NCBI RefSeq assembly: GCF_030362795.1
Contig: NZ_JAUCBM010000012.1
Span: 1 to 64,000, forward strand
Source: Pseudochrobactrum kiredjianiae
GTDB taxonomy: Bacteria; Pseudomonadota; Alphaproteobacteria; Rhizobiales; Rhizobiaceae
Direction: 5' to 3'
Length of the DNA stretch: 64,000 nucleotides
The notes under the pieces are model-generated. The model made no database searches. It had not been told where the DNA came from and saw only the letters and a program-made list of their open reading frames with translations. Numbering within the stretch: position 1 is the first letter of the stretch; every line of letters begins with the position of its first letter. Of this stretch, positions 8,117-16,386 are shown piece after piece. Both the position numbers and the translations under genes were made by a program.

Positions 8117-8857
8117 TTATACCCAGTTGAACAGGACACCATCCTGCAGATCGATCCCTAAAGCCACACATGAAATGAAGCAGAGAAGCATCAAAGCTTT
8201 CTTCTTCATGGTGGAAGACATGAAGTTTATCGCAACCTGCGAATAAATATTTTTGGCAATGCGTTTTTTATTCATCTGATTGAGCGCCGGAAACCACGCG
8301 CGCAATGGAATAAGTGTTTTATCGCCAATGCCGTCGATCAGTATTAGCCTGTTGTTGATTTCATCAAAGACAATATTATCGAGATGAACATCGGTCGCAA
8401 CGATCTTGCTTGCTACAAACCAGCGTAAGAAATTGCGCAGTTCCGAGTGAAGTTTGTCATCAAAATGACCTTCAGCAACAACTTCTTTCAGCGTTAGTGC
8501 CAGATGGCCGTTTTTTCTGCGTGCGGCTTCGACCAAAAGTCCATTGCCTTGCGGTGTCGGAATGAGTCCGACAAAACGCTGTAAATATTGGGACGTTAAC
8601 TGACCTTCAGATTTGATTTTCGTATATTCGCGAATTTCGCGCTGCAACGGCACAGTCTGCTTATAAAAAGTGCGCAGCTTAACAAGGATTTTCCATTTTT
8701 GGAAAAACCGCCGTGCTGAGAAGTCATTTTTCTGAACTTTGATCAGTAAGTTTTTATGTTCAAATGAAGTGTAGACCTTACGCGACTGCCCTTCTGCGAC
8801 AAGTTTCATGGAATTGATTGTTACAGAATCTTTATTTTTGTTCTTAAAATCAAGCAT
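8117..8857 (-). CDS. YrbL-like protein (PhoP regulatory network family, kinase-like fold)
   Basis: The 246-aa protein resembles the YrbL family (PF10707). These are small proteins with a protein-kinase-like fold, known in enterobacteria as targets of the PhoP system but without a proven reaction. Visible kinase-type elements are an N-terminal glycine/lysine segment (EGQSRKVYTSFEH...LLIKVQK) and a catalytic-loop-like DVHLDNIVFD (about residues 155-165) followed by ILIDGIG, the DFG equivalent. The last 25 residues (ALMLLCFISCVALGI) are hydrophobic and may anchor it in the membrane. It is preceded by a very AT-rich 260-bp segment, which suggests horizontal origin. Confidence 0.75.
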   Translation of the reverse strand: MLDFKNKNKDSVTINSMKLVAEGQSRKVYTSFEHKNLLIKVQKNDFSARRFFQKWKILVKLRTFYKQTVPLQREIREYTKIKSEGQLTSQYLQRFVGLIPTPQGNGLLVEAARRKNGHLALTLKEVVAEGHFDDKLHSELRNFLRWFVASKIVATDVHLDNIVFDEINNRLILIDGIGDKTLIPLRAWFPALNQMNKKRIAKNIYSQVAINFMSSTMKKKALMLLCFISCVALGIDLQDGVLFNWV

Positions 8858-9080
8858 GTCACTTCTCTAATATTTAAAACATAACCTTTAATAATATATT
8901 ATATTTAGATAGAAAAATAGTTTGATTTAAATTTATCACCAAATTTTTACCGTCATGTTTATTGATGTTTATAGCTTTTAAGATTTGATATATAAGATTT
9001 TTATTTAAATTAGCGAAAAATTTATGAAATTTTTTACAATTTAGAATGATTGTTTTATTTTATATATTTTAAAATTGAAA
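8858..9080. other. Very AT-rich intergenic segment
   Basis: About 220 bp made almost entirely of A and T, far from the composition of the neighbouring genes. It holds the promoter region of the YrbL-like gene. The string TTTAGAATGATTG near 9050 matches one arm of the Irr-type iron control element seen at 32489, but the second arm is missing. Confidence 0.5.
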
Positions 9081-9103
9081 CGAGGTGGTGATAATACACC
9101 TCG
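9081..9103 (-). terminator. Terminator of the TonB receptor gene
   Basis: CGAGGTG / CACCTCG stem with a 9-nt loop 17 bp after the receptor stop codon. On the minus-strand transcript it is followed by a T-rich tract. Confidence 0.6.
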
Positions 9104-9119
9104 CTTCTTTGTTTTTTAC

Positions 9120-11837
9120 TTAGAACTTTGCCGTCATATTCATACGGAAAGTGCGGCCGGGTGCCGGCATCAGCGAGGCATTCAGAGCATCCATATAATA
9201 TTGATCCGTCAGGTTATCGATTGCAAAATCAAGCCGTGTTGCCTCATTGAATGCATAGCTGCCATAGACATCCACCAGCGTATACGGGCGCCACTTACCC
9301 GGTTGAATTTCCGATGTTGTCTCGGCTTTGCTTTCGGCAAAGCGATGAGAGTAATAGGAAATACGGGTGCCCAAAGTCAGGCGGTCTTCCAGCATTTTAT
9401 AGGCGAATTCCGCTGAGACTGTATCTTTAGGCGGCACATGCTGAAGGGCATAGCTATTGGTAAAACCACCCTCGCTGCAAAGGTCATCCTGTTTCCACAG
9501 TGAGCCCGGATTAGCGCAGAACAGCGATGTGATAGCATGGTTCCAGCCTAGCTTGGCGGTGAGGTTTCCGATCTGATAGTCGGCACTCAGCTCAAAACCG
9601 GTCATCTTGGCATAATCCAGATTGATCATTCCCAGACCCCAAACATTACCGAAAACCGGATTTTTATAAATGATGTTGGAGCGGGTCAGATAATCATCAA
9701 TGTGATTGTTGTAATAAGCTGCGTGCAACCGCAGACGATCATCATTACCGGTGATATCTTCGAAGGTTTTGTTGGCACCGATTTCGAAAGTGCGTGCCTG
9801 TTCCGGTTTGATATCCAATGGCAGATAGGCCGTTGAGAACCCCTTCAGTGTTTCAAAAATACTCGGCATGCGCATCGTATTGGAATAACGACCGTAAAGC
9901 TGCAGATCTGTGATCGGCTCCCAGCTCAATGAAGCATTTTTTGACCAGCCATTACCCGTCACATGGCTCACTTGCCCTGGTATCAGATCATAGGAGAAAT
10001 TCGGCCAGTTGCCCGTCGCGCGAAGGCTGTAATTATCATCCGAGGTGCGGAAATCCGAATAGCGCAGACCCGCTGTTGCGGTCCATTCCGGTGTAATTTC
10101 CCATGTTCCGTTGACGAACAGATTTTTCTCCGTCCGTTTACCGGATCGTGGCGGAAACTCTAAATGATCAATCACCCACTTCTCGTCATCCAGATTCTTG
10201 GGCAGTCCCACAGTTTCACGCTGCCAGCCGCCACCATATTCCAAACGGAACTCACCGGGAATAAAATCAAGCTTGCTTTCATTCGATACGGTAATGCCAT
10301 CACGAATTGTCTGCGCATAATGCACCGATGTCGTGGTTGTACCAAACAGTGTCAGCAGATTTGTGGCACGGTGATCCATATCCGTACGAAATGCATTAAC
10401 TTTCAGGTTGATGAGATCGTTATCCGGCGTCCATTTATAGCGGGCATTGTAGGTTTTAAGATCAAGCGTATCCGGCTCTGACTGAAATCCGCCAATAGCA
10501 CTGGTATGTGTGCCCAGTCGGGTTGGCATAATTTCACCGAACTCACTGCTATAGCTCATATAGCTGAGTTCAAGCGCGTGATCATCGCCAAATCGTATAT
10601 TGCTTTTCAGAAGAACGGACTCATTTTCCATCGACGTATTGAGAACTTCTTCTCCGCCCTTCCAAGGCGAAAGTCCTTCATAGCCGATGTTCGGGAAATC
10701 AGGATCGGTGGTGCGGTCAACAAAATAGGGCTGTCCGTCACCTTTTTTACCCGCAAAATAGTTGCCGTTTTTACGCTTCGCATAAGCACCCACGACATCA
10801 ATATAGTCTGTCGTGAAAGCTGCAGCGATACTGCCGTTGCCGCCTGTCGGATCAAGAAAACCCGGACGATCCATATTACCGCCGTCGCGGGTGGTCGGTT
10901 GTTTTCCGGCCTGATAGGAGCCACCGGCCATGCCGCCTGGTGTCAACACATCCGGTGGTGTAGTGCTGTTTGTATTGAAACCACCGCGTATGCGCACACC
11001 GAATTGGCGATCCGGCAGAAGAATATCGCTGGCATTCAATGTACGCATGCGCACAACACCACCAATCGCACCGGAACCGTCTGCGCCAGCACTCGGACCT
11101 TTTTCTACAGAGACTTCACCGATGAAATCCGGATCAATATAGCTGCCGGAACGTGCACCATTATAACCGCGATAGACTGTCTGCTCTTGTGTGGCGCCGT
11201 CAATAACTACCGGGACGCGGCCTTGCCCCTGCAAACCGCGAATATTGACATCAATAGCACCGGAGTTGCGGGTATCGCCGTTTAGAACGCCTGGTATGCC
11301 TGCAATAAAGTCGCCTGCCGATGTGCCGCGGCGTTGTTCAATTTCCTCCGCCGAAACGTAACTGACTGAGCCCGCTGTGGTATAGGTATCGTCATGGCTG
11401 CCAATAACACCGCCGCTGCTAATGGTGATTGTGTTGAGCACCAGCGAGCCATCTGCGGCAGCTGCACCACTGCTGGCTTCATTAGGCTGAGTGATTGCAA
11501 CAGTGGTCGCATTCGGGAAAGAAAAGGTCAGGCCGGAGCCTTGCAAAATACTGGATAAAGCCTGCTCGCGGCTGACATTTCCGGAAACGCCTTTGGATGT
11601 TTTACCCGCAGCGACCGAAGCCAGATAGGTGATCTGTAAACCGGACTGTCTGCCAAAAACGGTCAGAGCTTGTGTGAGTGAACCGGCAGGGACAGAGAAA
11701 TTGGTTTGTGCCTGTGTTTGTGCAAATGCGTTCGGGCTGATGCCTGCTAAACTGACACCCGCAGTCAGAATGAATGTCGTAGACAGCATCCTGCGTGTGC
11801 AGTCTTTAAAAATATTTTTGTAAGTTCCGAGCCCCAT
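9120..11837 (-). CDS. TonB-dependent outer-membrane receptor with N-terminal signalling domain (FecA/HasR type)
   Basis: The ATG at 11837 follows GGAGAG by 8 bases; an upstream TTG (11855) is less likely. The 905-aa product has a signal peptide ending near NAFAQ, then an STN secretin/TonB short domain (about residues 45-110) that relays ligand occupancy to FecR. The plug (about 150-260: GDFIAGIPGVLNGDTRNSGAIDVNIRGLQGQGRVPVVIDG) and a 22-stranded barrel ending in aromatic Phe follow. The barrel has a weak match to the haem-receptor motif (YSNTMRMPSIFETLKG, then PEQARTFEIGANKTF), so a haem or haemophore ligand is plausible. FecR and FecI genes lie directly upstream on the same strand. The ligand is not provable here. 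Confidence 0.88.
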   Translation of the reverse strand: MGLGTYKNIFKDCTRRMLSTTFILTAGVSLAGISPNAFAQTQAQTNFSVPAGSLTQALTVFGRQSGLQITYLASVAAGKTSKGVSGNVSREQALSSILQGSGLTFSFPNATTVAITQPNEASSGAAAADGSLVLNTITISSGGVIGSHDDTYTTAGSVSYVSAEEIEQRRGTSAGDFIAGIPGVLNGDTRNSGAIDVNIRGLQGQGRVPVVIDGATQEQTVYRGYNGARSGSYIDPDFIGEVSVEKGPSAGADGSGAIGGVVRMRTLNASDILLPDRQFGVRIRGGFNTNSTTPPDVLTPGGMAGGSYQAGKQPTTRDGGNMDRPGFLDPTGGNGSIAAAFTTDYIDVVGAYAKRKNGNYFAGKKGDGQPYFVDRTTDPDFPNIGYEGLSPWKGGEEVLNTSMENESVLLKSNIRFGDDHALELSYMSYSSEFGEIMPTRLGTHTSAIGGFQSEPDTLDLKTYNARYKWTPDNDLINLKVNAFRTDMDHRATNLLTLFGTTTTSVHYAQTIRDGITVSNESKLDFIPGEFRLEYGGGWQRETVGLPKNLDDEKWVIDHLEFPPRSGKRTEKNLFVNGTWEITPEWTATAGLRYSDFRTSDDNYSLRATGNWPNFSYDLIPGQVSHVTGNGWSKNASLSWEPITDLQLYGRYSNTMRMPSIFETLKGFSTAYLPLDIKPEQARTFEIGANKTFEDITGNDDRLRLHAAYYNNHIDDYLTRSNIIYKNPVFGNVWGLGMINLDYAKMTGFELSADYQIGNLTAKLGWNHAITSLFCANPGSLWKQDDLCSEGGFTNSYALQHVPPKDTVSAEFAYKMLEDRLTLGTRISYYSHRFAESKAETTSEIQPGKWRPYTLVDVYGSYAFNEATRLDFAIDNLTDQYYMDALNASLMPAPGRTFRMNMTAKF

Positions 11838-11969
11838 CGGCGCACTCTCCGTCAATGCAAATTTCTTGGCAAATTTCCTGAAGGATCGTGCTTTCTGTCG
11901 ATGAAGAAATGCGACCCTGAATGTAATACAATCGGGGTTGCGATATTTTTACTTTTTTACTCATATTTT

Positions 11970-12932
11970 TTAAAGCGGTGTAATAATAGTGACAAAAGAC
12001 GATAGTTGCCGCACCTGCGCACCAGTCGGATGCACCACGGCCTCCAATGCGCGAAGCGGATCGGTCAGATCATATACGCCGCTGACCCGTTGCGCGCCGG
12101 TATTCGGGCTGGCCATGATAATGCGTCCGGGCATCCAGCGACCGATACGGTCAACCAGCGCCGAAACCGTTTCTCTCTCCGCAATAATCAGCTTGTCCCG
12201 CCATGCCGCGATTTGTTCAACCTCCCGCGCACCCTGATCGAGGGTCTGCGTCGATGGATCAAAACTGATCCACTGGCCTTGCTCAAGGCGTTTGCCTGCC
12301 GCCAGTACAGCATCAGGCGATTGCATTTCAACGACGCCATGATCCACAGATACAGCGATCACACCTGCATCATTCGAGACGTCAAAAGCAGTGCCGAGTG
12401 CCGTTACACGAACAGTGTCGGAGAAGACTGAAAATGGCTTGCTTTTATCAGGGCTGACTTCAAAAAAGCCCATTCCCCGTAATAATTTAATGTCGCGGCG
12501 ATCAGAGCCATAAGCAAGCTGAAGGGCGCTGTCCGGCCCTAATGTTACGAGACTGCCGTCCGGAAGTGTGATCTGGGTTATCTCACCTGTGGCAGTGATA
12601 TAATCAGCCTGTGCGCGTAACAACAGCTCTTTACCAAAGGAATAAGAAAGTCCGCCTGCCGCCAGCAAAGCCGGACCGCCGATCATAAACTGACGGCGTG
12701 ACAGACCGATATTTTTCCGGCGTTCTTCACGACGCTGATGAGACAAAATTGCGCCCGATGCACCATGAGCCTTCTCAATACGGAGCCAGATTTTTTCATG
12801 GATCGGGCTTCTTGCACGCCATGTCCGGATCATGTCGCCGGATACTGTATTATCCGGATCATTCTGGAGCCGGATAACCAGATCAATCGCCTCATCAAGC
12901 AGCTGGTTCTGATCTGTATGCGGTTCGCTCAT
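11970..12932 (-). CDS. FecR-family anti-sigma/sigma regulator
   Basis: Transmembrane regulator that senses the receptor's STN domain in the periplasm and controls the cognate ECF sigma factor in the cytoplasm. The ATG at 12932 gives 320 aa (a TTG at 12968 lacks a ribosome site). An N-terminal cytoplasmic DUF4880-like helical domain (about 8-65, with the conserved WRARSPIHEKIW) is followed by one hydrophobic segment (about 85-105). That segment is preceded by SRRQFM, a twin-arginine-like motif seen in many FecR proteins. The periplasmic FecR domain follows (about 120-220: ITLPDGSLVTLGPDSAL, GTAFDVS). It lies between the sigma factor and receptor genes. Confidence 0.9.
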   Translation of the reverse strand: MSEPHTDQNQLLDEAIDLVIRLQNDPDNTVSGDMIRTWRARSPIHEKIWLRIEKAHGASGAILSHQRREERRKNIGLSRRQFMIGGPALLAAGGLSYSFGKELLLRAQADYITATGEITQITLPDGSLVTLGPDSALQLAYGSDRRDIKLLRGMGFFEVSPDKSKPFSVFSDTVRVTALGTAFDVSNDAGVIAVSVDHGVVEMQSPDAVLAAGKRLEQGQWISFDPSTQTLDQGAREVEQIAAWRDKLIIAERETVSALVDRIGRWMPGRIIMASPNTGAQRVSGVYDLTDPLRALEAVVHPTGAQVRQLSSFVTIITPL

Positions 12933-13005
12933 TCCGGTCCATTTCGTATCAATATTTTTTGAAGGCAACGCACGAGTTTTCAGTGAATCCTGTTTATGCC
13001 GTGTT

Positions 13006-13509
13006 TCAGAACGCGTCTACACGGGACAGGATGTGTTTATAGGCATCACGAATGAGTGCCCATGCTCTTGAGGTGGATATACCAAGCTCTTCGCCGATTT
13101 CAGCAATTGTTCTTTCGCCTAAGCGATGCATCTCAAAGGCCTGACGGGTGCGCTCCGGTAATTCAGCCAGCGCATTATAGGTCTGCTTCAGACATTGCCG
13201 TGAATGCACAATATCTTCCGGAGAAGGGGCTTGGTCGGCGATCTCAGGCACACTGTCATCATCTATCGGGACTGTTTTCAGTAGCGCATCACGCTTTTGA
13301 TAATTCGTACCGAGATTGCGTGAGATTTTATACAGATAGGCTTTTGGGTTGAAATTTCCGGTGGCAGCGGGTGGCGGCGTTGTCAGAACACGTACGAATG
13401 TGTCCTGTGTCAGATCAGCGGCTGTTTCATTATTCAATCCACGTCGGCACAGGGAATTGGCAATACCCCTTGCGTGACTCCGAAACAGGTTTTGAATATC
13501 CCAGCTCAA
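13006..13509 (-). CDS. ECF sigma factor, FecI type
   Basis: The 167-aa protein has region 2 (about 8-70, with TAADLTQDTFVRVLT and AYLYKISRN) and region 4 (about 110-160, with LPERTRQAFEMHRLGERTIAEIGEELGIS), joined by a short linker. It recruits RNA polymerase to the receptor operon when FecR reports ligand. The only reasonable start is TTG at 13509: an in-frame stop lies 9 bases upstream and no ATG occurs before region 2. This suggests low translation. The gene is followed at 37 bp by fecR. No obvious Fur/RirA/Irr box was found, although a 10-bp palindrome lies 98 bp upstream of the start. Confidence 0.9.
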   Translation of the reverse strand: MSWDIQNLFRSHARGIANSLCRRGLNNETAADLTQDTFVRVLTTPPPAATGNFNPKAYLYKISRNLGTNYQKRDALLKTVPIDDDSVPEIADQAPSPEDIVHSRQCLKQTYNALAELPERTRQAFEMHRLGERTIAEIGEELGISTSRAWALIRDAYKHILSRVDAF

Positions 13510-13606
13510 TGCGGCTTAGCTTTCTGTTTTTTATGAATTCAGACTGCACAATCGAAACAGACCCCGCAGACAATGCCAATTTGTGGTGATTTAGCATTAA
13601 ACATAA

Positions 13607-13629
13607 AATATGAGCAAGATGCTCATATT
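13607..13629. promoter_or_regulatory. Perfect 10-bp palindrome upstream of fecI (candidate operator)
   Basis: AATATGAGCA - AGA - TGCTCATATT is a perfect inverted repeat with a 3-nt centre, about 98 bp from the fecI start. It is not followed by a T-run, and no gene ends here, so an operator is more likely than a terminator. The sequence does not match the RirA or Irr consensus. Confidence 0.45.
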
Positions 13630-13677
13630 AAATAATTGATCACCGTTAATGCGAACAGCGAAGTGGCTATGCATTGA

Positions 13678-13688
13678 GGGGGGGGGGG
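13678..13688. repeat. G11 homopolymer tract
   Basis: Eleven consecutive G lie in the divergent intergenic region, 172 bp before the phosphoesterase and 169 bp from fecI. Such tracts change length by slippage during replication. It is also the most error-prone spot in an assembly. Confidence 0.85.
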
Positions 13689-13860
13689 CTGCTTATATCG
13701 CCTTGGTGGTGTTCTTCCCGTCGAAAGCGCGATCTTAACGCCCGGTTATTGGAATATCCGGAATAAAATCTGTTTTAACGCATAGTGCTCATGCTATTCG
13801 GAATATTCAGTAAGATTCATCTTCTACAGAGCCACGAATTCGCGAAGCAGGGTACTATTT

Positions 13861-14670
13861 TTGAATATATGGATTTGGTCAGATCTTCATTTGGAGCAGC
13901 AATATGTTGAGTTTCCGCTTGCTGCACCTGCTCAGGCAGATGTCATTTTATGCGCAGGCGACTGGACAACGGCTGACAAGCTTGAAGATCAGATGCGGAG
14001 CGCTATTCAAAGATACAATTTGCCTATTATTTTTGTGGCCGGAAATCACGAATACCAGTGCGATTTATCTTTTGAGGCATCGCGGCATGTTATGGCTTCT
14101 ATTGTTGAGAAGAGCTTGCATTGGAATCAGCGTGTTCATGTTCTGGATAATGAGTTTTTGCTTTATCAGGACATCGTTTTCGTAGGCAGCACCCTTTGGA
14201 CTGATTTTCTTTATCAGTTAAGCGATCTTGCGGAGCTACCTTGGCGCGTGAAAGAGGCGGAGTCTTTGATCCGTGATTTTACAGCGATCAAAATGAATGA
14301 TGGTGAAAATTTCTCACCGTCACTTATGTTGCAACAACACAGAATAGCCAGCCATTTTATTCATGAAACCTGTCAGCGCTTCATTGACAAGCGTAAGGTC
14401 GTCATTTCGCATCACATTCCGCATGAAGCGGCCTCTGCCGACGTCTATCAGACAAGTGCGTCTAACTATCTATATGCATCCGGTGCATCGGCATTTGAAA
14501 ATTTAATGCATTCATCTGATGCGCCGCATCTATGGATTTGCGGACATACGCATCAGTCAACCGATATTCAAATCGGCAAAACCCGCATTATCAGCAATCC
14601 GTTTGGATACCGGCGTTTTAAAAGTGAGCGCGAAAACAGTTTTCGTTGGGATTATGTTGTAACGCTATAA
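13861..14670 (+). CDS. Metallophosphoesterase (calcineurin-like superfamily)
   Basis: The 269-aa cytoplasmic protein has all five metallophosphoesterase motifs: DLH (SDLHLE, residues 8-13), GDW (about 33), GNHEY (about 61), SHH (about 181) and GHTH (about 227). The active site should bind two metals and hydrolyse phosphomonoesters or diesters; the substrate is unknown. The start is TTG at 13861, with a GCAGGG stretch upstream, and places the metal motif correctly near the N-terminus. It is the last gene before the second tRNA-Leu. Confidence 0.87.
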   Translation: MNIWIWSDLHLEQQYVEFPLAAPAQADVILCAGDWTTADKLEDQMRSAIQRYNLPIIFVAGNHEYQCDLSFEASRHVMASIVEKSLHWNQRVHVLDNEFLLYQDIVFVGSTLWTDFLYQLSDLAELPWRVKEAESLIRDFTAIKMNDGENFSPSLMLQQHRIASHFIHETCQRFIDKRKVVISHHIPHEAASADVYQTSASNYLYASGASAFENLMHSSDAPHLWICGHTHQSTDIQIGKTRIISNPFGYRRFKSERENSFRWDYVVTL

Positions 14671-14779
14671 GTCATCCAAATGCGAACAAGCATGCTGTTT
14701 CAGCATATTTATGATGAACATAACTGTGAGTGAAAGCATTAAATGTATTGGGAATAAGCGCAACTGACTGCGGAGAGAA

Positions 14780-14864
14780 TGGTGCGGTCGAGAAGACTCG
14801 AACTTCCACGGGTTGCCCCACAGCGACCTCAACGCTGCGCGTCTACCAATTCCGCCACGACCGC
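14780..14864 (-). tRNA. tRNA-Leu(GAG), copy 2
   Basis: The same 85-nt class II tRNA as at 1881-1965, with anticodon GAG and encoded CCA. Having two identical copies of this isoacceptor so close is unusual. Confidence 0.97.
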
Positions 14865-14900
14865 ACTGTGTGGTAGAAACCGAATTGCTTCGGTGAAGGC

Positions 14901-14929
14901 GATGTAGCAAATCACTATTGGGGTGACAA
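14901..14929 (-). promoter_or_regulatory. Sigma-70-type promoter of tRNA-Leu copy 2
   Basis: TTGTCA (14924-14929) and TACATC (14901-14906) on the minus strand, 17-bp spacer, identical hexamers to copy 1. The spacer differs at several bases, which shows the duplication is not brand new. Confidence 0.7.
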
Positions 14930-15080
14930 GCCGGTTTATTCGTTTCATTGCATTTTTTTAAAAGTAATTCACAGAAGGCTATTATTTTCGTGAAAATCAG
15001 TGATTTTACAATGTCATCAATGGGATGAAACAGCTGTTTGGGCGCGTTCGCAACGGAGACGCGAAGCAATAAGACTGCAA

Positions 15081-16040
15081 TTAAAAGACAACATGCTGCA
15101 GTCTTTCAATGTTTTCCAGCTGTTTGCGGGTTTCCTGATAGCCGATATCAATGGTTTCTGCCGCTCTGTGAAATTCGGTTAGGCCAATATGGCCGATACT
15201 TGGCATGAGTGCGATATCCGGCGGATCGCCGGCCATACGGGCGCGTGAGATTCTGTCCTGTATAATATTAAAAGCATCCATCATAACGCCGGTAATACCA
15301 AGACGTGATTCATGGCCAATTGTTCCTGCATGTGCGGGGTTGATGGTGTCTTCATGTCCGGCACGGGCAGGGCTGGTATATTTAACCACGGCTGCACGAC
15401 CGAATTGGTCATAGTTCAGGTTCACTGCAAGCACGAGCGGTTGCTCATAGGCGCGGCATACTGAAACCGGAACGGGATTAACCAGAGCGCCGTCAACAAG
15501 CAGACGGTGATCGTAGCGGATCGGCTCGAAAACACCGGGCAATGCATAAGAGGCGCGCATCGCCATTATAAGAGAGCCGGTAGAGAGCCAGATCTCGTGA
15601 CCTGTCCGTAGTTCAGTAGCAACAGCAACATAGGGGCAGGGCAGATCATCGATATTTAAGCCGTCCAGATGCTGGTGGAGCTTTCGATCGAGCTTCATGC
15701 CGCCGAATAACCCGCTCCCGCGAAAGGTTATATCCATAAGGCTGAACATACGTCTGCGTGTTAAAGAGCGTGCAAATTCTTCCAGCTCATCAAGTTTACC
15801 GGCCAGATAGCTGCCACCGACTAAAGCGCCAATAGATGTACCGGCAATCATCGAGATTTTAATATTAGCTTCATTGAGTGCGCGAAGCACACCAATATGC
15901 GCCCAGCCTCGCGCAGATCCGCCGCCAAGGGCAAGTGCGATTGGTTGTGGTGTCTTTAAAATGGCTGGCGAAGCAATCTCAGCAGGAATTGATGCTGCAT
16001 TATTAAGTGGTGTTTTGCGGCGGGTTACCCATGGCAGCAT
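15081..16040 (-). CDS. Patatin-like phospholipase/esterase (RssA type)
   Basis: The 319-aa protein has the patatin fold with a Ser-Asp dyad: oxyanion-hole motif GGGSARG (about residues 39-45), nucleophile elbow GTSIG (about 67-71) and DGA (about 188-190) carrying the catalytic Asp. It likely hydrolyses lipid acyl esters near the inner membrane; it has no signal peptide. The length fits the RssA/YchK group rather than toxins such as ExoU. The start at 16040 is supported by AGGAG 7 bases upstream. It is a single gene and its natural substrate is unknown. Confidence 0.88.
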   Translation of the reverse strand: MLPWVTRRKTPLNNAASIPAEIASPAILKTPQPIALALGGGSARGWAHIGVLRALNEANIKISMIAGTSIGALVGGSYLAGKLDELEEFARSLTRRRMFSLMDITFRGSGLFGGMKLDRKLHQHLDGLNIDDLPCPYVAVATELRTGHEIWLSTGSLIMAMRASYALPGVFEPIRYDHRLLVDGALVNPVPVSVCRAYEQPLVLAVNLNYDQFGRAAVVKYTSPARAGHEDTINPAHAGTIGHESRLGITGVMMDAFNIIQDRISRARMAGDPPDIALMPSIGHIGLTEFHRAAETIDIGYQETRKQLENIERLQHVVF

Positions 16041-16386
16041 GCAATATCTCCTGAATATACTCGTAAAAATGAATAATATGCAGTTTTTTTGATATATTCA
16101 GACTATGGCTTTCATAGGTTTTTTTGCAAGTAAATTTGCCGTAATTATCGATGAATTTTCAAAATATTTCATATAAAACAGTTAATTAGTTAAATTTATG
16201 CGTTTTGCCAAAGTTGAGTGCCACTTTTATAAAGATATCGGCATTTGTATTTCTTGGCTTGCTGTAATTTACATATTAGTAACCATAAATGTTTCCTCCG
16301 TATCGTGTTGCAATATTGTTACAGCATTTTTGACTGGGTGGTGTAAAACAAGGTCAACGAGTTTCTTTCTAAAAGGTCTGATTGAC
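16041..16386. other. 346-bp divergent region, leader of the outer-membrane protein gene
   Basis: AT-rich region between the patatin-like gene and the Omp25-like gene. The porin-like gene probably has a long 5' leader with its promoter here. No clear -35/-10 pair or operator could be fixed by eye. Confidence 0.5.

Larger units (their letters stand above)
13510..13860. other. 351-bp divergent intergenic region (fecI / phosphoesterase)
   Basis: It holds the promoters of both divergent genes, a perfect palindrome (13607-13629) and a run of 11 G (13678-13688). No gene is visible. Confidence 0.7.
14780..14932. repeat. Long direct repeat, right copy (tRNA-Leu plus promoter)
   Basis: Counterpart of 1881-2033, same orientation. 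The best-matched part is 14780-14918, with one mismatch. Flanking sequence on both sides is unrelated. Confidence 0.9.

Noticed and set aside
13607-13629. Palindrome as a transcription terminator
   Set aside because: No gene ends here on either strand and there is no T-run; an operator reading fits better.
1-14932. The cargo block as an element mobilised by the integrase relic
   Set aside because: The relic is truncated and lies on the 3' side of tRNA copy 1, outside the block; direct-repeat recombination is the simpler route.
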